NCBI GenBank assembly: GCA_964590645.1
Contig: CAZPYJ010000020.1
Span: 1 to 64,000 of the forward strand
Direction: 5' to 3'
DNA from: JAGNHN01 sp964590645
Lineage (GTDB): Bacteria > Bacteroidota > Bacteroidia > Bacteroidales > JAGNHN01
DNA length: 64,000 nucleotides
A program made the position numbers and the translations under genes. Below the pieces are notes generated by a model, which was not told the origin of the DNA, did no database searches, and was given only the letters and a program-made list of their open reading frames with translations. Positions 17,508-25,102 of this stretch are shown piece after piece (the first letter of the stretch is position 1; each line of letters opens with the position of its first letter).

Positions 17508-19025
17508 ATGCCAAACTGTCTTTTTTTAAGAGTGTTTGTGAGTATGATTATGCTCGGTACAGTCATTGTAACACAGGGGCAACAAATATCTTGGTTAGCA
17601 TCAGATTCAAATAAACAAATATTGATTGGGAAAACTTGCATCTTAGAGGACGAGCTTGTCATACCTTTACATATTTATGACATAAATAACCACACGAGAA
17701 CTTCAAGTATCCTAAAATTCAATACTAATAACAGTTCTGTAAAGGAGTTCAATGTTATTGCCCATTCTTCTGATTCTGTTGATGTCATTGAGCATTGTGT
17801 GCTTTTTCAGGATCATTTATGGGCATTTGGCCGTAGTTTCAACAAATCAAATCAATCGCAGGATTTATTAATTAGACAGTATGATACTTCTTTTGCCTTA
17901 ATGTGGGACACTGTATTGGTTGATACATTATATTCATTTGAATACTTTCAAGACATTGATTTTGGTGATTCAACATTTTTCCTCGTGTCGCAATCAGATC
18001 CTTCGCCCAGTGTAGGCAAAATCTGGACAATTGATGACGGAAGGGTCACTCAACGATTCACAATACCGGTAGATACGTTCAGCATTAGTTTTTGGAGAAA
18101 CCTTTTTGTGGATGCGAACACTGGAACTATAACCGTAAAACAGGATTTGGGGTATAGGCTTATTATCGATGCGGATTCGTTTTCGCTGGATACGGCTACC
18201 TATATGAGCTATCACGACTTTTTTGCTTCTCCATTTATTACAGGGCTGGATAGTAACTTATACCTTGAAATTTTTGCTCATAAGAAACCCGGCACGCAAT
18301 TTCCAAACGTAGAATGGCAAACAGTCATATGCACTACAAACAATTATGGTCAAGTCATAAACGAATATGTCTTAGACCCCACAGTAGCCGGAACTGAAGT
18401 TTACTACCAGAACTCTACCGAAACCCTAAATCAGGATACCCTCATCAGTTGTGTAATTCAAAGTGATGAGTTTCTCAATTTTGGATACGCTACACCTCAT
18501 TCCAGTGTAATTTACCCATTCGAGACCAATATTACTATATATGCATATTCTCCTCAAGGATCCGTACACTGGTCAAGTAGTTTCAATATCGATGGGTTCA
18601 TTTATCCAATTGCCCTTCATTTAACGTCCTCAAATGAACTGATACTGATTGGACAAATGGTATACGTTGACAATTGGGGTACTGGGCAACCTCTCCCAAA
18701 CAGGCCTTTCATAGTTAAATTAAGCAAGGAAGGACAGATACTGCAACGTTCACAAAGAGACCTTCATAGTACCAGTCAATTGACGTGCTACCCAAATCCA
18801 AATGATGGCATCTTCCACATAAATCTGAGAAAAGAACAATTAACCCAAAGTCCTCTAAGCATCGAAATTTTTGATTTGTTCGGGAAGAAAGTGAAAGAGT
18901 TAAATGAAACGGCTCACAACGAATCAATAAAAATAGACATCTCGGATTTGCGAGGCAGTCTGTACTTAATAAGTGTGTATGACAAGGACAACATTTATGG
19001 GACAATAAAGATTCTGAAACAGTAA
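17508..19025 (+). CDS. T9SS-secreted protein, AT-rich, unknown function
   Basis: A 505-aa protein with a signal peptide (FLRVFVSMIMLGTVIVTQGQ) and a C-terminal type A T9SS sorting domain (TCYPNPNDGIFHINL ... IEIFDLFGKKVKEL ... LRGSLYLISVYDKDNIYGTIKIL). The middle 400 residues are beta-rich with recurring Asp/Ser/Trp turns that suggest a propeller, but no family motif is recognised. Its base composition and codon choice (many A/T-ending codons) differ from the glycosyltransferase and hisS neighbours, which fits acquisition by transfer. AAAGG sits just before the ATG. It is probably transcribed with the interrupted gene upstream. Confidence 0.75.
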   Translation: MPNCLFLRVFVSMIMLGTVIVTQGQQISWLASDSNKQILIGKTCILEDELVIPLHIYDINNHTRTSSILKFNTNNSSVKEFNVIAHSSDSVDVIEHCVLFQDHLWAFGRSFNKSNQSQDLLIRQYDTSFALMWDTVLVDTLYSFEYFQDIDFGDSTFFLVSQSDPSPSVGKIWTIDDGRVTQRFTIPVDTFSISFWRNLFVDANTGTITVKQDLGYRLIIDADSFSLDTATYMSYHDFFASPFITGLDSNLYLEIFAHKKPGTQFPNVEWQTVICTTNNYGQVINEYVLDPTVAGTEVYYQNSTETLNQDTLISCVIQSDEFLNFGYATPHSSVIYPFETNITIYAYSPQGSVHWSSSFNIDGFIYPIALHLTSSNELILIGQMVYVDNWGTGQPLPNRPFIVKLSKEGQILQRSQRDLHSTSQLTCYPNPNDGIFHINLRKEQLTQSPLSIEIFDLFGKKVKELNETAHNESIKIDISDLRGSLYLISVYDKDNIYGTIKILKQ

Positions 19026-19074
19026 TCCAAAAGCTGCTTCAAATCCTTCCGAAATACGGCCAAAGCGTCAAAAG

Positions 19075-19306
19075 TCATTGTGCTTCAATCTCGTCTCCAT
19101 AGTTTCTTACAGAGTAGGGAGCCTCTCTGTAGAAAGCTAATTCATAATTAATTTCTTCTCCCTCTTTTGAAGCCAGCCAGGGTATATCCTTATGAGAATA
19201 GCTGCTGATAGCGGAGGCAGACGACGTTTTTGAGCTTATTGATTTGAAGCGTAGGCACGGAAACACGTTCTTCCTCTTTTTTCGTCGTCTTCTCTTCTAT
19301 GGCAAC
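19075..19306 (-). pseudogene. Frameshifted remnant, possibly of a SocA/Panacea-domain protein
   Basis: Two overlapping minus-strand frames each look protein-like but only over part of the stretch. From about 19306, one frame reads IEEKTTKKEEERVSVPTLQI then NKLKNVV. The other, ending at the stop at 19075, reads SAISSYSHKDIPWLASKEG then EEINYELAFYREAPYSVRNY. Joined by one frameshift near 19220 they resemble the C-terminal end of Panacea (DUF4065, SocA-like antitoxin) proteins, where a LSxxSHxDxPW motif follows a short helix. This rests on recall of the motif and was not tested. An in-frame stop precedes the fragment, so the N-terminal part is lost. Confidence 0.3.
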
Positions 19307-19474
19307 TTATTGGGGTGTTTCCTTGTTCAAAGGGACAAAGAAAAGCAATGATTTAAATTGAAACAATGTGATGTTGTATATTAGAACAGATAGTTTCTTT
19401 ACTCGAGAGATTCACCACAGATAGCAATTATTGATACAAGATTCCTTGATTTATACGGATTATATTTTTTATGA
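19307..19474. other. AT-rich spacer without recognisable gene
   Basis: Together with 19026-19074 this makes up the gene-poor stretch between the T9SS gene and the antitoxin-like gene. Apart from the remnant at 19075-19306 I see no open frame with protein-like composition, no tRNA-like fold and no insertion-sequence ends. Confidence 0.5.
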
Positions 19475-19486
19475 TTGTACGTACAA
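19475..19486. promoter_or_regulatory. Palindrome TTGTACGTACAA, candidate antitoxin operator
   Basis: A perfect 12-base palindrome ends 16 bases before the ATG at 19503. Ribbon-helix-helix antitoxins usually repress their own operon through such sites; binding here is an inference. Confidence 0.5.
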
Positions 19487-19502
19487 ACAAAGGCCTGCAG
19501 AA

Positions 19503-19739
19503 ATGGATACTAAGTTGACTTTAAAACTTGACAAGTTCGTAATTGATAGAGCAAAGAAATATGCCGCATCACATCAGAAAAGTCTTTCAAGGCTGATAGA
19601 GGCTTATTTGAAATCCTTAACCGAAAAAGATGCTTCAGACTCAGGGGATGACTTTGATATATCACCTTTTGTAGAAAGTATGAGAACAGGAGTCCAGATT
19701 CCTGCCAACTACGATTACAAAAAGGCATACGGTGAATAA
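19503..19739 (+). CDS. Orphan antitoxin-like protein (DUF6364/ribbon-helix-helix type)
   Basis: I choose the ATG at 19503 (MDTKLTLKLDKFVIDRAKKY, 78 aa). The frame extends to 19431, but that would place the palindromic operator inside the gene. The N-terminal strand TKLTLKLDKFVIDRAKKYA followed by SLSRLIEAYLKSL is the pattern of small antitoxins usually paired with PIN-domain (VapC) toxins in Bacteroidota. The acidic tail (SDSGDDFDISPFV ... YDYKKAYGE) would be the toxin-neutralising part. No toxin follows: the next bases, starting at a GTG that overlaps the stop, do not continue as a PIN domain, and the hisS promoter begins 50 bases on. It is therefore probably a relic or a solitary antitoxin. 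Confidence 0.65.
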   Translation: MDTKLTLKLDKFVIDRAKKYAASHQKSLSRLIEAYLKSLTEKDASDSGDDFDISPFVESMRTGVQIPANYDYKKAYGE

Positions 19740-19791
19740 TCCTGCTTTGAAAAGCAGATCCCAAGCTTTCATCAAACGCCCGGGCAGCCCC

Positions 19792-19821
19792 TTTGCCCAT
19801 CCTCCCGAATGCTTACCTTTG
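19792..19821 (+). promoter_or_regulatory. hisS promoter: TTTG, 18 bases, TACCTTTG
   Basis: A -33 TTTG at 19792-19795 and a -7 TACCTTTG at 19814-19821 fit the Bacteroidota consensus with an 18-base spacer. The -7 element ends 21 bases before the ATG at 19843, which supports the short start of hisS. Confidence 0.65.
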
Positions 19822-19842
19822 CCTCTTCCAATTCAGCTTAAT

Positions 19843-21210
19843 ATGGGAAAAGCAGCTATATCCATCCCCAAGGGAACCCGGGACTTTCTTCCCGAAGAAA
19901 TGCAAAGGCGCAAGCATATCTTCAACACTATTGAAGGGGTGTATCAGAAATATGGTTTCCTTCCGATAGAAACGCCGGCAATGGAGCAAATGACTACCCT
20001 GACGGGAAAATACGGGGATGAAGGAGACAAACTGCTCTTCCGCATCCTGAACTCCGGGGATTTTCTCTCCAAGGCCGATCCGGCCCTGCTCGAAGCCAAA
20101 GATGCCAGAGGCCTGGCTCCACAGATTGCCGAAAAAGGCCTGCGTTACGACCTCACCGTGCCCTTTGCCCGCTTTGTGGTGCAACACCGCAATGAACTTA
20201 CTTTCCCTTTCCGGCGCTACCAGATACAACCCGTATGGCGCGCCGACCGGCCCCAGAAAGGCAGGTACCGTGAGTTTTATCAGTGTGATGCCGACATCAT
20301 CGGTTCTGATTCACTACTGAATGAAGCGGAACTCATTCAAATGATTGATGAGGTCTTTAAGAAACTGGGGATAGGCGTTCACATCAAATTGAACAACCGG
20401 AAGATCCTTGCCGGAATCGCCGAATACCTGGGTAAGCCTGAAAAGCTCAACGACCTTACAATGGCGCTGGATAAGATGGATAAGGTCGGAACAGAAGGGG
20501 TTGTGACCGAACTGATGGCAAGAGGTTTTTTGAAAGAAGAGGTGGCCCGCTTACTCCCGCTTTTAGCGGTGGACGGCAGCAATGCTGAAAAGATTGACAA
20601 GCTTGGCGCCTTCCTAAAGGAAAGCACTTTAGGCACACAGGGGGTCGAAGAACTAAGTTTAGTTTTTCGCTATTTGGAAGGCAGTATTCCGAAGGAGGTG
20701 TTGCAGGCAGATTTTCACCTGGCTCGGGGTCTCGACTACTACACCGGCACCATTATGGAAGTTGTAGCCACAGACTTTGAGATGGGCAGCCTTTGCGGAG
20801 GTGGCCGTTATGATGACCTGACCGGTGTTTTCGGTTTTCCCGGACTTTCAGGCGTCGGGATGTCTTTCGGGGCCGACCGCATTTACGATGTGATGATGGG
20901 GCTGAACCTCTTCTCCACACAGATCCGCACGGCTTCCCGCCTGATGTTTGTAAACTTCGGCGGAGAAGAAGAAATGGAAAGCCTGCGCTGGCTGCGCCAG
21001 ATCAGGGAGGAAGGGATCGCGTCTGAGATTTACCCTGACCAGGCCAAAGTGAAGAAACAAATGGCTTACGCCAATGCCTTGCATATTGCACGGGTCGCCT
21101 TTATGGGCGAAGAAGAAAGAGCGCAGGGCCTTGTTAAATTGAAAGAAATGGAAAGCGGAGAAGAGCGTCTGCTTGCGCTTCCGGAAATCATTACTTTATT
21201 GAAGCAATGA
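19843..21210 (+). CDS. hisS: Histidyl-tRNA synthetase
   Basis: A 455-aa class II aminoacyl-tRNA synthetase that charges tRNA-His in the cytoplasm. Motif 1 surroundings (IPKGTRDFLPEEM), the motif 2 region (RRYQIQPVWRADRPQKGRYREFYQCD), and the HisRS-specific LARGLDYYTGTIMEV and GGGRYDDL are all present. The C-terminal anticodon-binding domain follows (about 365-455). The frame upstream to 19732 is not used: it lies before the promoter and has no family similarity. The stop overlaps the ATG of the ammonia-lyase gene (ATGA), so an enzyme that uses histidine for translation is coupled to one that degrades it. Confidence 0.95.
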   Translation: MGKAAISIPKGTRDFLPEEMQRRKHIFNTIEGVYQKYGFLPIETPAMEQMTTLTGKYGDEGDKLLFRILNSGDFLSKADPALLEAKDARGLAPQIAEKGLRYDLTVPFARFVVQHRNELTFPFRRYQIQPVWRADRPQKGRYREFYQCDADIIGSDSLLNEAELIQMIDEVFKKLGIGVHIKLNNRKILAGIAEYLGKPEKLNDLTMALDKMDKVGTEGVVTELMARGFLKEEVARLLPLLAVDGSNAEKIDKLGAFLKESTLGTQGVEELSLVFRYLEGSIPKEVLQADFHLARGLDYYTGTIMEVVATDFEMGSLCGGGRYDDLTGVFGFPGLSGVGMSFGADRIYDVMMGLNLFSTQIRTASRLMFVNFGGEEEMESLRWLRQIREEGIASEIYPDQAKVKKQMAYANALHIARVAFMGEEERAQGLVKLKEMESGEERLLALPEIITLLKQ

Positions 21211-22736
21211 AAACGAACACTCATTATATAGGTCCTGCGCCGCTGGATTTTGAGCGGATAGAGCAGATTCTGAAAGAACAGTTTTCCCTGGCGCTGTCGC
21301 CGGAGGCCCTGCAAAGGATTCGTGTCTGTCGCGAATACCTTGACCGGAAAACAGCCAATTCCGATGCCCCGGTATATGGTGTGAACACAGGATTTGGGGC
21401 CCTTTACGACCGGAAGATTTCGCGGGAGGATCTGAGCCGCCTGCAGCACAATCTGGTGATGTCGCACGCCTGTGGCATTGGCGATAAAGTGCCGGATCCC
21501 ATTGTTCGTCTGATGCTTTTGTTGAAGATACAATCTCTTTCGTACGGGAATTCAGGGGTACATCCGGACACGGTGCAACGCCTGGCCGATTTTTTCAACC
21601 TGGGCATATTGCCGGTTATTTACCAGCAGGGGTCCCTGGGTGCTTCCGGCGACCTTGCGCCACTGGCACATCTCAGCTTACCCTTGCTGGGTTTAGGCGA
21701 AGTGCATTTTAAAGGAAGGCAGCGCCCGGCCGCCGAAGTGCTGAAGGAAGTCGGCCTGGAGCCCCTTTCCCTGCACTCCAAGGCAGGTCTGGCCCTGCTG
21801 AACGGAACTCAGTTTATGTCGGCCTACGGCATTTACCTTTGCTTGCGCGTCTTTCGCCTTTCCCGTCTGGCCGATATCATTGCGGCCATCAGTCTGGATG
21901 CTTTTGACGGACGGATTGAGCCTTTTCATCCCCGCATCCAGGAGATTCGTCCGCACAAAGGACAGATCAGAACGGCCAGCCGTATCACCCGACTGCTGGA
22001 AGGCAGTGAACTGATTCGCCGCCCGAAAGAACACGTGCAGGATCCCTACTCTTTTCGCTGCATCCCCCAGGTACACGGCGCATCAAAGGACAGCATTAAT
22101 TATGTGTCTTACGTATTCAGGAAGGAGATAAACTCTGTCACCGACAATCCGACCATCTTCCCGGATGAAGACCTGATCATTTCTGCCGGCAATTTCCACG
22201 GGCAGCCCCTGGCCCTGGCCCTGGATAACCTCAGTATTGCGATGGCCGAGCTGGGGAATATTTCGGAGCGCAGGACCTATCAGCTGCTTTCGGGCAAGCG
22301 TGAATTGCCCCATTTCCTGGTGGCCAACCCCGGATTGAATTCGGGCTTTATGATCCCGCAATATACCGCTGCTTCCATTGTGAGTCAGAATAAACAGTTG
22401 TGCAGCCCGGCATCGGTGGATTCCATCGAGTCATCCCAGGGACAGGAAGACCACGTGAGTATGGGAGCCAATGCTGCAACCAAGGCATACAAGGTGATGG
22501 AAAACCTGGAACGGATTCTGGCCATAGAGTTGTTCAATGCCGCCCAGGCGATGGATTTCCGCAAACCGGCCGCAACATCGCCGGTCTTACAGGATTTCCT
22601 TTCTGCCTACCGGCAAAAGGTGCCTTTTATCAGCGATGATGTAGTGATGGCGCCCCACATCCGGGCTTCCGTAAGATTTCTGCAAGAATGCAGTTACACC
22701 CTTCCGGGAGAGGATATCACAAAGTACACCCTCTGA
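21207..22736 (+). CDS. hutH: Histidine ammonia-lyase
   Basis: A 509-aa member of the aromatic amino-acid lyase family, which converts histidine to urocanate and ammonia with an MIO cofactor built from an Ala-Ser-Gly triad. The triad is intact at 146-148 (GSLGASGDLAPLAHL). Tyr57 in YGVNTGFG and His87 in MSHACGIG match HutH active-site positions, and the QEDHVSMG loop is present. Length is normal. Translation is probably coupled to hisS through the four-base overlap. No other hut genes (urocanase, imidazolonepropionase) are in the window, so a complete histidine-utilisation pathway is not shown here. Tyrosine or phenylalanine as substrate is less likely given the histidine at position 87. The gene converges on the thioredoxin gene with a two-base gap. 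Confidence 0.85.
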   Translation: MKTNTHYIGPAPLDFERIEQILKEQFSLALSPEALQRIRVCREYLDRKTANSDAPVYGVNTGFGALYDRKISREDLSRLQHNLVMSHACGIGDKVPDPIVRLMLLLKIQSLSYGNSGVHPDTVQRLADFFNLGILPVIYQQGSLGASGDLAPLAHLSLPLLGLGEVHFKGRQRPAAEVLKEVGLEPLSLHSKAGLALLNGTQFMSAYGIYLCLRVFRLSRLADIIAAISLDAFDGRIEPFHPRIQEIRPHKGQIRTASRITRLLEGSELIRRPKEHVQDPYSFRCIPQVHGASKDSINYVSYVFRKEINSVTDNPTIFPDEDLIISAGNFHGQPLALALDNLSIAMAELGNISERRTYQLLSGKRELPHFLVANPGLNSGFMIPQYTAASIVSQNKQLCSPASVDSIESSQGQEDHVSMGANAATKAYKVMENLERILAIELFNAAQAMDFRKPAATSPVLQDFLSAYRQKVPFISDDVVMAPHIRASVRFLQECSYTLPGEDITKYTL

Positions 22737-22738
22737 CC

Positions 22739-23089
22739 TCAGGCAGAATAGAGCATATCGTAAGGGCGGCGGATGGCCCGGTCTAATTGCCCGATCGACA
22801 CATACTTGCTTTCACGGAAATACTCCTTCCCCTGGAAAAAAATGATCAGGGCAGGAAAACTGAATACCCCGAATTGCGCAGCGGTAGCGGCCTGTGCCTC
22901 TCCATCGATCAATGCCAGTTTCATTTGCGGGAAATCATTCTCCAGCAAGGCTTCCACTTTGGGGCGAAGACTCAGGCAAGGGGCACAGTGATCGTTAAAA
23001 AAATATAAGAGTACGGCATCCTGTTTTTGCAACAGATCCCGGATGCTTTCGCTGTTTTGCTCCATCTCAATAAAACTCATCTTTTTCAT
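22739..23089 (-). CDS. Thioredoxin-family protein
   Basis: A 116-aa small cytoplasmic thioredoxin fold with active site Cys35-Ala-Pro-Cys38 (FFNDHCAPCLSLRPKVEALL). The usual WCGPC is replaced by HCAPC, which would shift the redox potential. The cis-proline appears in VFSFPALIIFFQGKEYF. The -7 element at 23099-23106 lies so close to the ATG at 23089 that the real start may be the fourth codon (23080, MSFIEMEQ), giving 113 aa. It runs convergently into hutH with two bases between stops. It is probably a general thiol-redox protein; the partner is unknown. Confidence 0.8.
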   Translation of the reverse strand: MKKMSFIEMEQNSESIRDLLQKQDAVLLYFFNDHCAPCLSLRPKVEALLENDFPQMKLALIDGEAQAATAAQFGVFSFPALIIFFQGKEYFRESKYVSIGQLDRAIRRPYDMLYSA

Positions 23090-23098
23090 TTAGCTGGC

Positions 23099-23106
23099 CA
23101 AAAGTA
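23099..23106 (-). promoter_or_regulatory. -7 element TACTTTTG for the thioredoxin gene
   Basis: TAnnTTTG match on the minus strand, ending nine bases before the annotated ATG. The transcript would be almost leaderless from 23089 or have a leader of about 12 bases from 23080. Confidence 0.45.
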
Positions 23107-23287
23107 AGGAAATTGGACAGACCGATTTAGGAACAAGCAAAATCGCCGGAGAATGCAATAGAGGAGATGCACTGTATATATACTGTTATTTCGTTCACAA
23201 AATTCCTTTTATACTTCGGATGAATTTTGTTGATTTGACAAGCGAAAGTGAGCAAGGAAGTCATAGAACATTTTAAATCAAAACAAG

Positions 23288-24811
23288 ATGGCCATAGAAA
23301 TCAAAGGCAGCGGGCTGACCATAGAGACCCTGGTAAAGGTAGCCCGGGGTGGTGAACAAATAGTGCTTCATCCGGAGGCATTGGAGCGCATCAAGCGCTG
23401 CCGGAAAATGCTGGAAGACAAGATTGTAGCAGGAGAAATTATGTACGGGGTGAATACTGGTATCGGGGAATTCTCTGAAGTAGTCCTGAACGACGATCAG
23501 GTGAAGGACTTCCAGAAGTACCTCATATACAATCACGCTGCCGGTATTGGCGATCCTATGCCGGAAGAATGGGTGAGGGGGGCAATGTTGGGGCGCATCA
23601 ACGTACACGCCCACGGCAATTCCGGATGCCGTCCGGAGATCACCCAAACCCTGGTGGATATGCTGAATAAGGGCGTGACACCTCAGGTCTGCCAGAAGGG
23701 GAGCGTAGGTGCCTGTGGAGATCTGGCTCCGATGTCGCAGATTGCTTTATTGATGATGGGAGAAGGAAAAGCCTATTACCAGGGAGCATTGCTCAGTGGC
23801 AAAGAGGCTTTGGACAGAGCAGGGATTCCCATTCCCGGTTTGCAGGCACGCGATGGTCTGGCTACCATCAATGGCTCCAATGTGCTAACCGCAATGAGTG
23901 CCATCTTTTTGTATGATGCCAACCGCTGGCTTAAGCAGGCCGAAATTGGGGCGGCAATGTCGCTGGAAGCTTTGAAAGCCAATATGAAACCTTACAACGA
24001 CCGTCTTCACACCGTCAGGGGCTTCCCCGGAGCTGTGCGCACGGCACGCGCCATCCGCAGGATGGTGGAAGGAGGTGACCTGGCTGAGCAGAGGGTCAAG
24101 TGCAAGGTACAGGATGCCTATTCGATGCGCAGCACGCCCCAGGTGATTGGTGCGGCTCACGACGCACTGGCCTGGGCAAAGCAGCAGGTTGAGATTGAAT
24201 TGAACGGGGTGGGGGATAATCCCATTTTCTTCCCGGAAGAAAACCTCCAGCTTTCCGGGGCCAATTTCCAGGGAAGCCCGGTTTCCCTCCCGATGGATAT
24301 GGCCGGGGCAGCCATCACAATGATCAGCGTACTTTCGGAACGCAGGATGAACCGCCTGAACAATCCGGCCCTGAGCGTGGGTTTGCCGGCATTCCTGACC
24401 AAAGGGGCAGGGATGTTCTCCGGCCTGATGCTGAGCCAGTATACCGCAGATATGATGATCGTGGAACAGAGGATATTGTCTATGCCCGCTTCCATCCAGT
24501 CTATCCCGGCCGCCGCCGATCAGGAAGACTTTGTTTCGATGGGGATGAACACCGCACTGAAAAACTTTCAGATTCTGGATAATGCTTACGGTATCCTGGG
24601 AATTGAACTAATGGCTGCGGCCCAGGCCCTCGATTTCAGAGATTATGCCTTTGGCAAAGGAACCAGAACGGCCCATCAGGTGATCCGGAAATATGTCGAT
24701 TTTCTGGATGTCGACCGTCCCTTGTTTGATGACCATAATGCGATGAAGGCCCTGGTGAAATCCTGTGAAATCCTTGAAACAGTTGAGAAAGAGGTAGGCA
24801 CACTCGGATAG
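23288..24811 (+). CDS. Aromatic amino-acid lyase/aminomutase family protein with Ala-Cys-Gly triad
   Basis: A 507-aa homologue of HutH/PAL/TAL lyases. Tyr53 (YGVNTGIG), His83 (YNHAAGIG) and the QEDFVSMGMN loop are in place. The MIO-forming triad at 142-144 is Ala-Cys-Gly (GSVGACGDLAPMS; codons GCC TGT GGA), not Ala-Ser-Gly. From mutagenesis of Pseudomonas histidine ammonia-lyase, Cys in place of this Ser still allows cofactor formation, so the enzyme may well be active. It is far diverged from the other lyase 550 bases away, so it is not a recent duplicate. The substrate could be histidine, tyrosine or phenylalanine, or it may act as an aminomutase; the sequence does not decide. It appears to be monocistronic with a strong terminator. 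No natural-product genes adjoin it. Confidence 0.8.
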   Translation: MAIEIKGSGLTIETLVKVARGGEQIVLHPEALERIKRCRKMLEDKIVAGEIMYGVNTGIGEFSEVVLNDDQVKDFQKYLIYNHAAGIGDPMPEEWVRGAMLGRINVHAHGNSGCRPEITQTLVDMLNKGVTPQVCQKGSVGACGDLAPMSQIALLMMGEGKAYYQGALLSGKEALDRAGIPIPGLQARDGLATINGSNVLTAMSAIFLYDANRWLKQAEIGAAMSLEALKANMKPYNDRLHTVRGFPGAVRTARAIRRMVEGGDLAEQRVKCKVQDAYSMRSTPQVIGAAHDALAWAKQQVEIELNGVGDNPIFFPEENLQLSGANFQGSPVSLPMDMAGAAITMISVLSERRMNRLNNPALSVGLPAFLTKGAGMFSGLMLSQYTADMMIVEQRILSMPASIQSIPAAADQEDFVSMGMNTALKNFQILDNAYGILGIELMAAAQALDFRDYAFGKGTRTAHQVIRKYVDFLDVDRPLFDDHNAMKALVKSCEILETVEKEVGTLG

Positions 24812-24834
24812 CCCCTTCTTCTGTTCGTTTCCAA

Positions 24835-24878
24835 ACAAGCCCCTGTCCTTTCGGAAAAAGACTGGGGCTTGTATTTTT
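24835..24878 (+). terminator. Rho-independent terminator after the second lyase gene
   Basis: CAAGCCCC and GGGGCTTG pair over an 18-base loop that can itself pair, followed by TATTTTTT. It begins 24 bases after the stop at 24811. Confidence 0.8.
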
Positions 24879-25102
24879 TCCCAACTTCTCTTTAATACAA
24901 GATTAAATTTTCGTTAAAAAACCTTGTGCAGCTATAGGATTTGTTCTAAATTGCACCCTCGAATGCGCAAAAGACAAAGGGAAACTCTGCCATTCAAACG
25001 GTAAAAAGTGTTTTTTTTCAAGGGTTTAACCAACGTAAGGTATGGGATACTTTATGTGTATATACTTGAAACCCAATTATTTTTAACCAAAACTTATCCA
25101 TT

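Noticed and set aside
19732..19842. N-terminal extension of hisS or a relic toxin overlapping the antitoxin stop
   Set aside because: The 37 codons have no similarity to HisRS or PIN toxins as far as I can see and include the hisS promoter.
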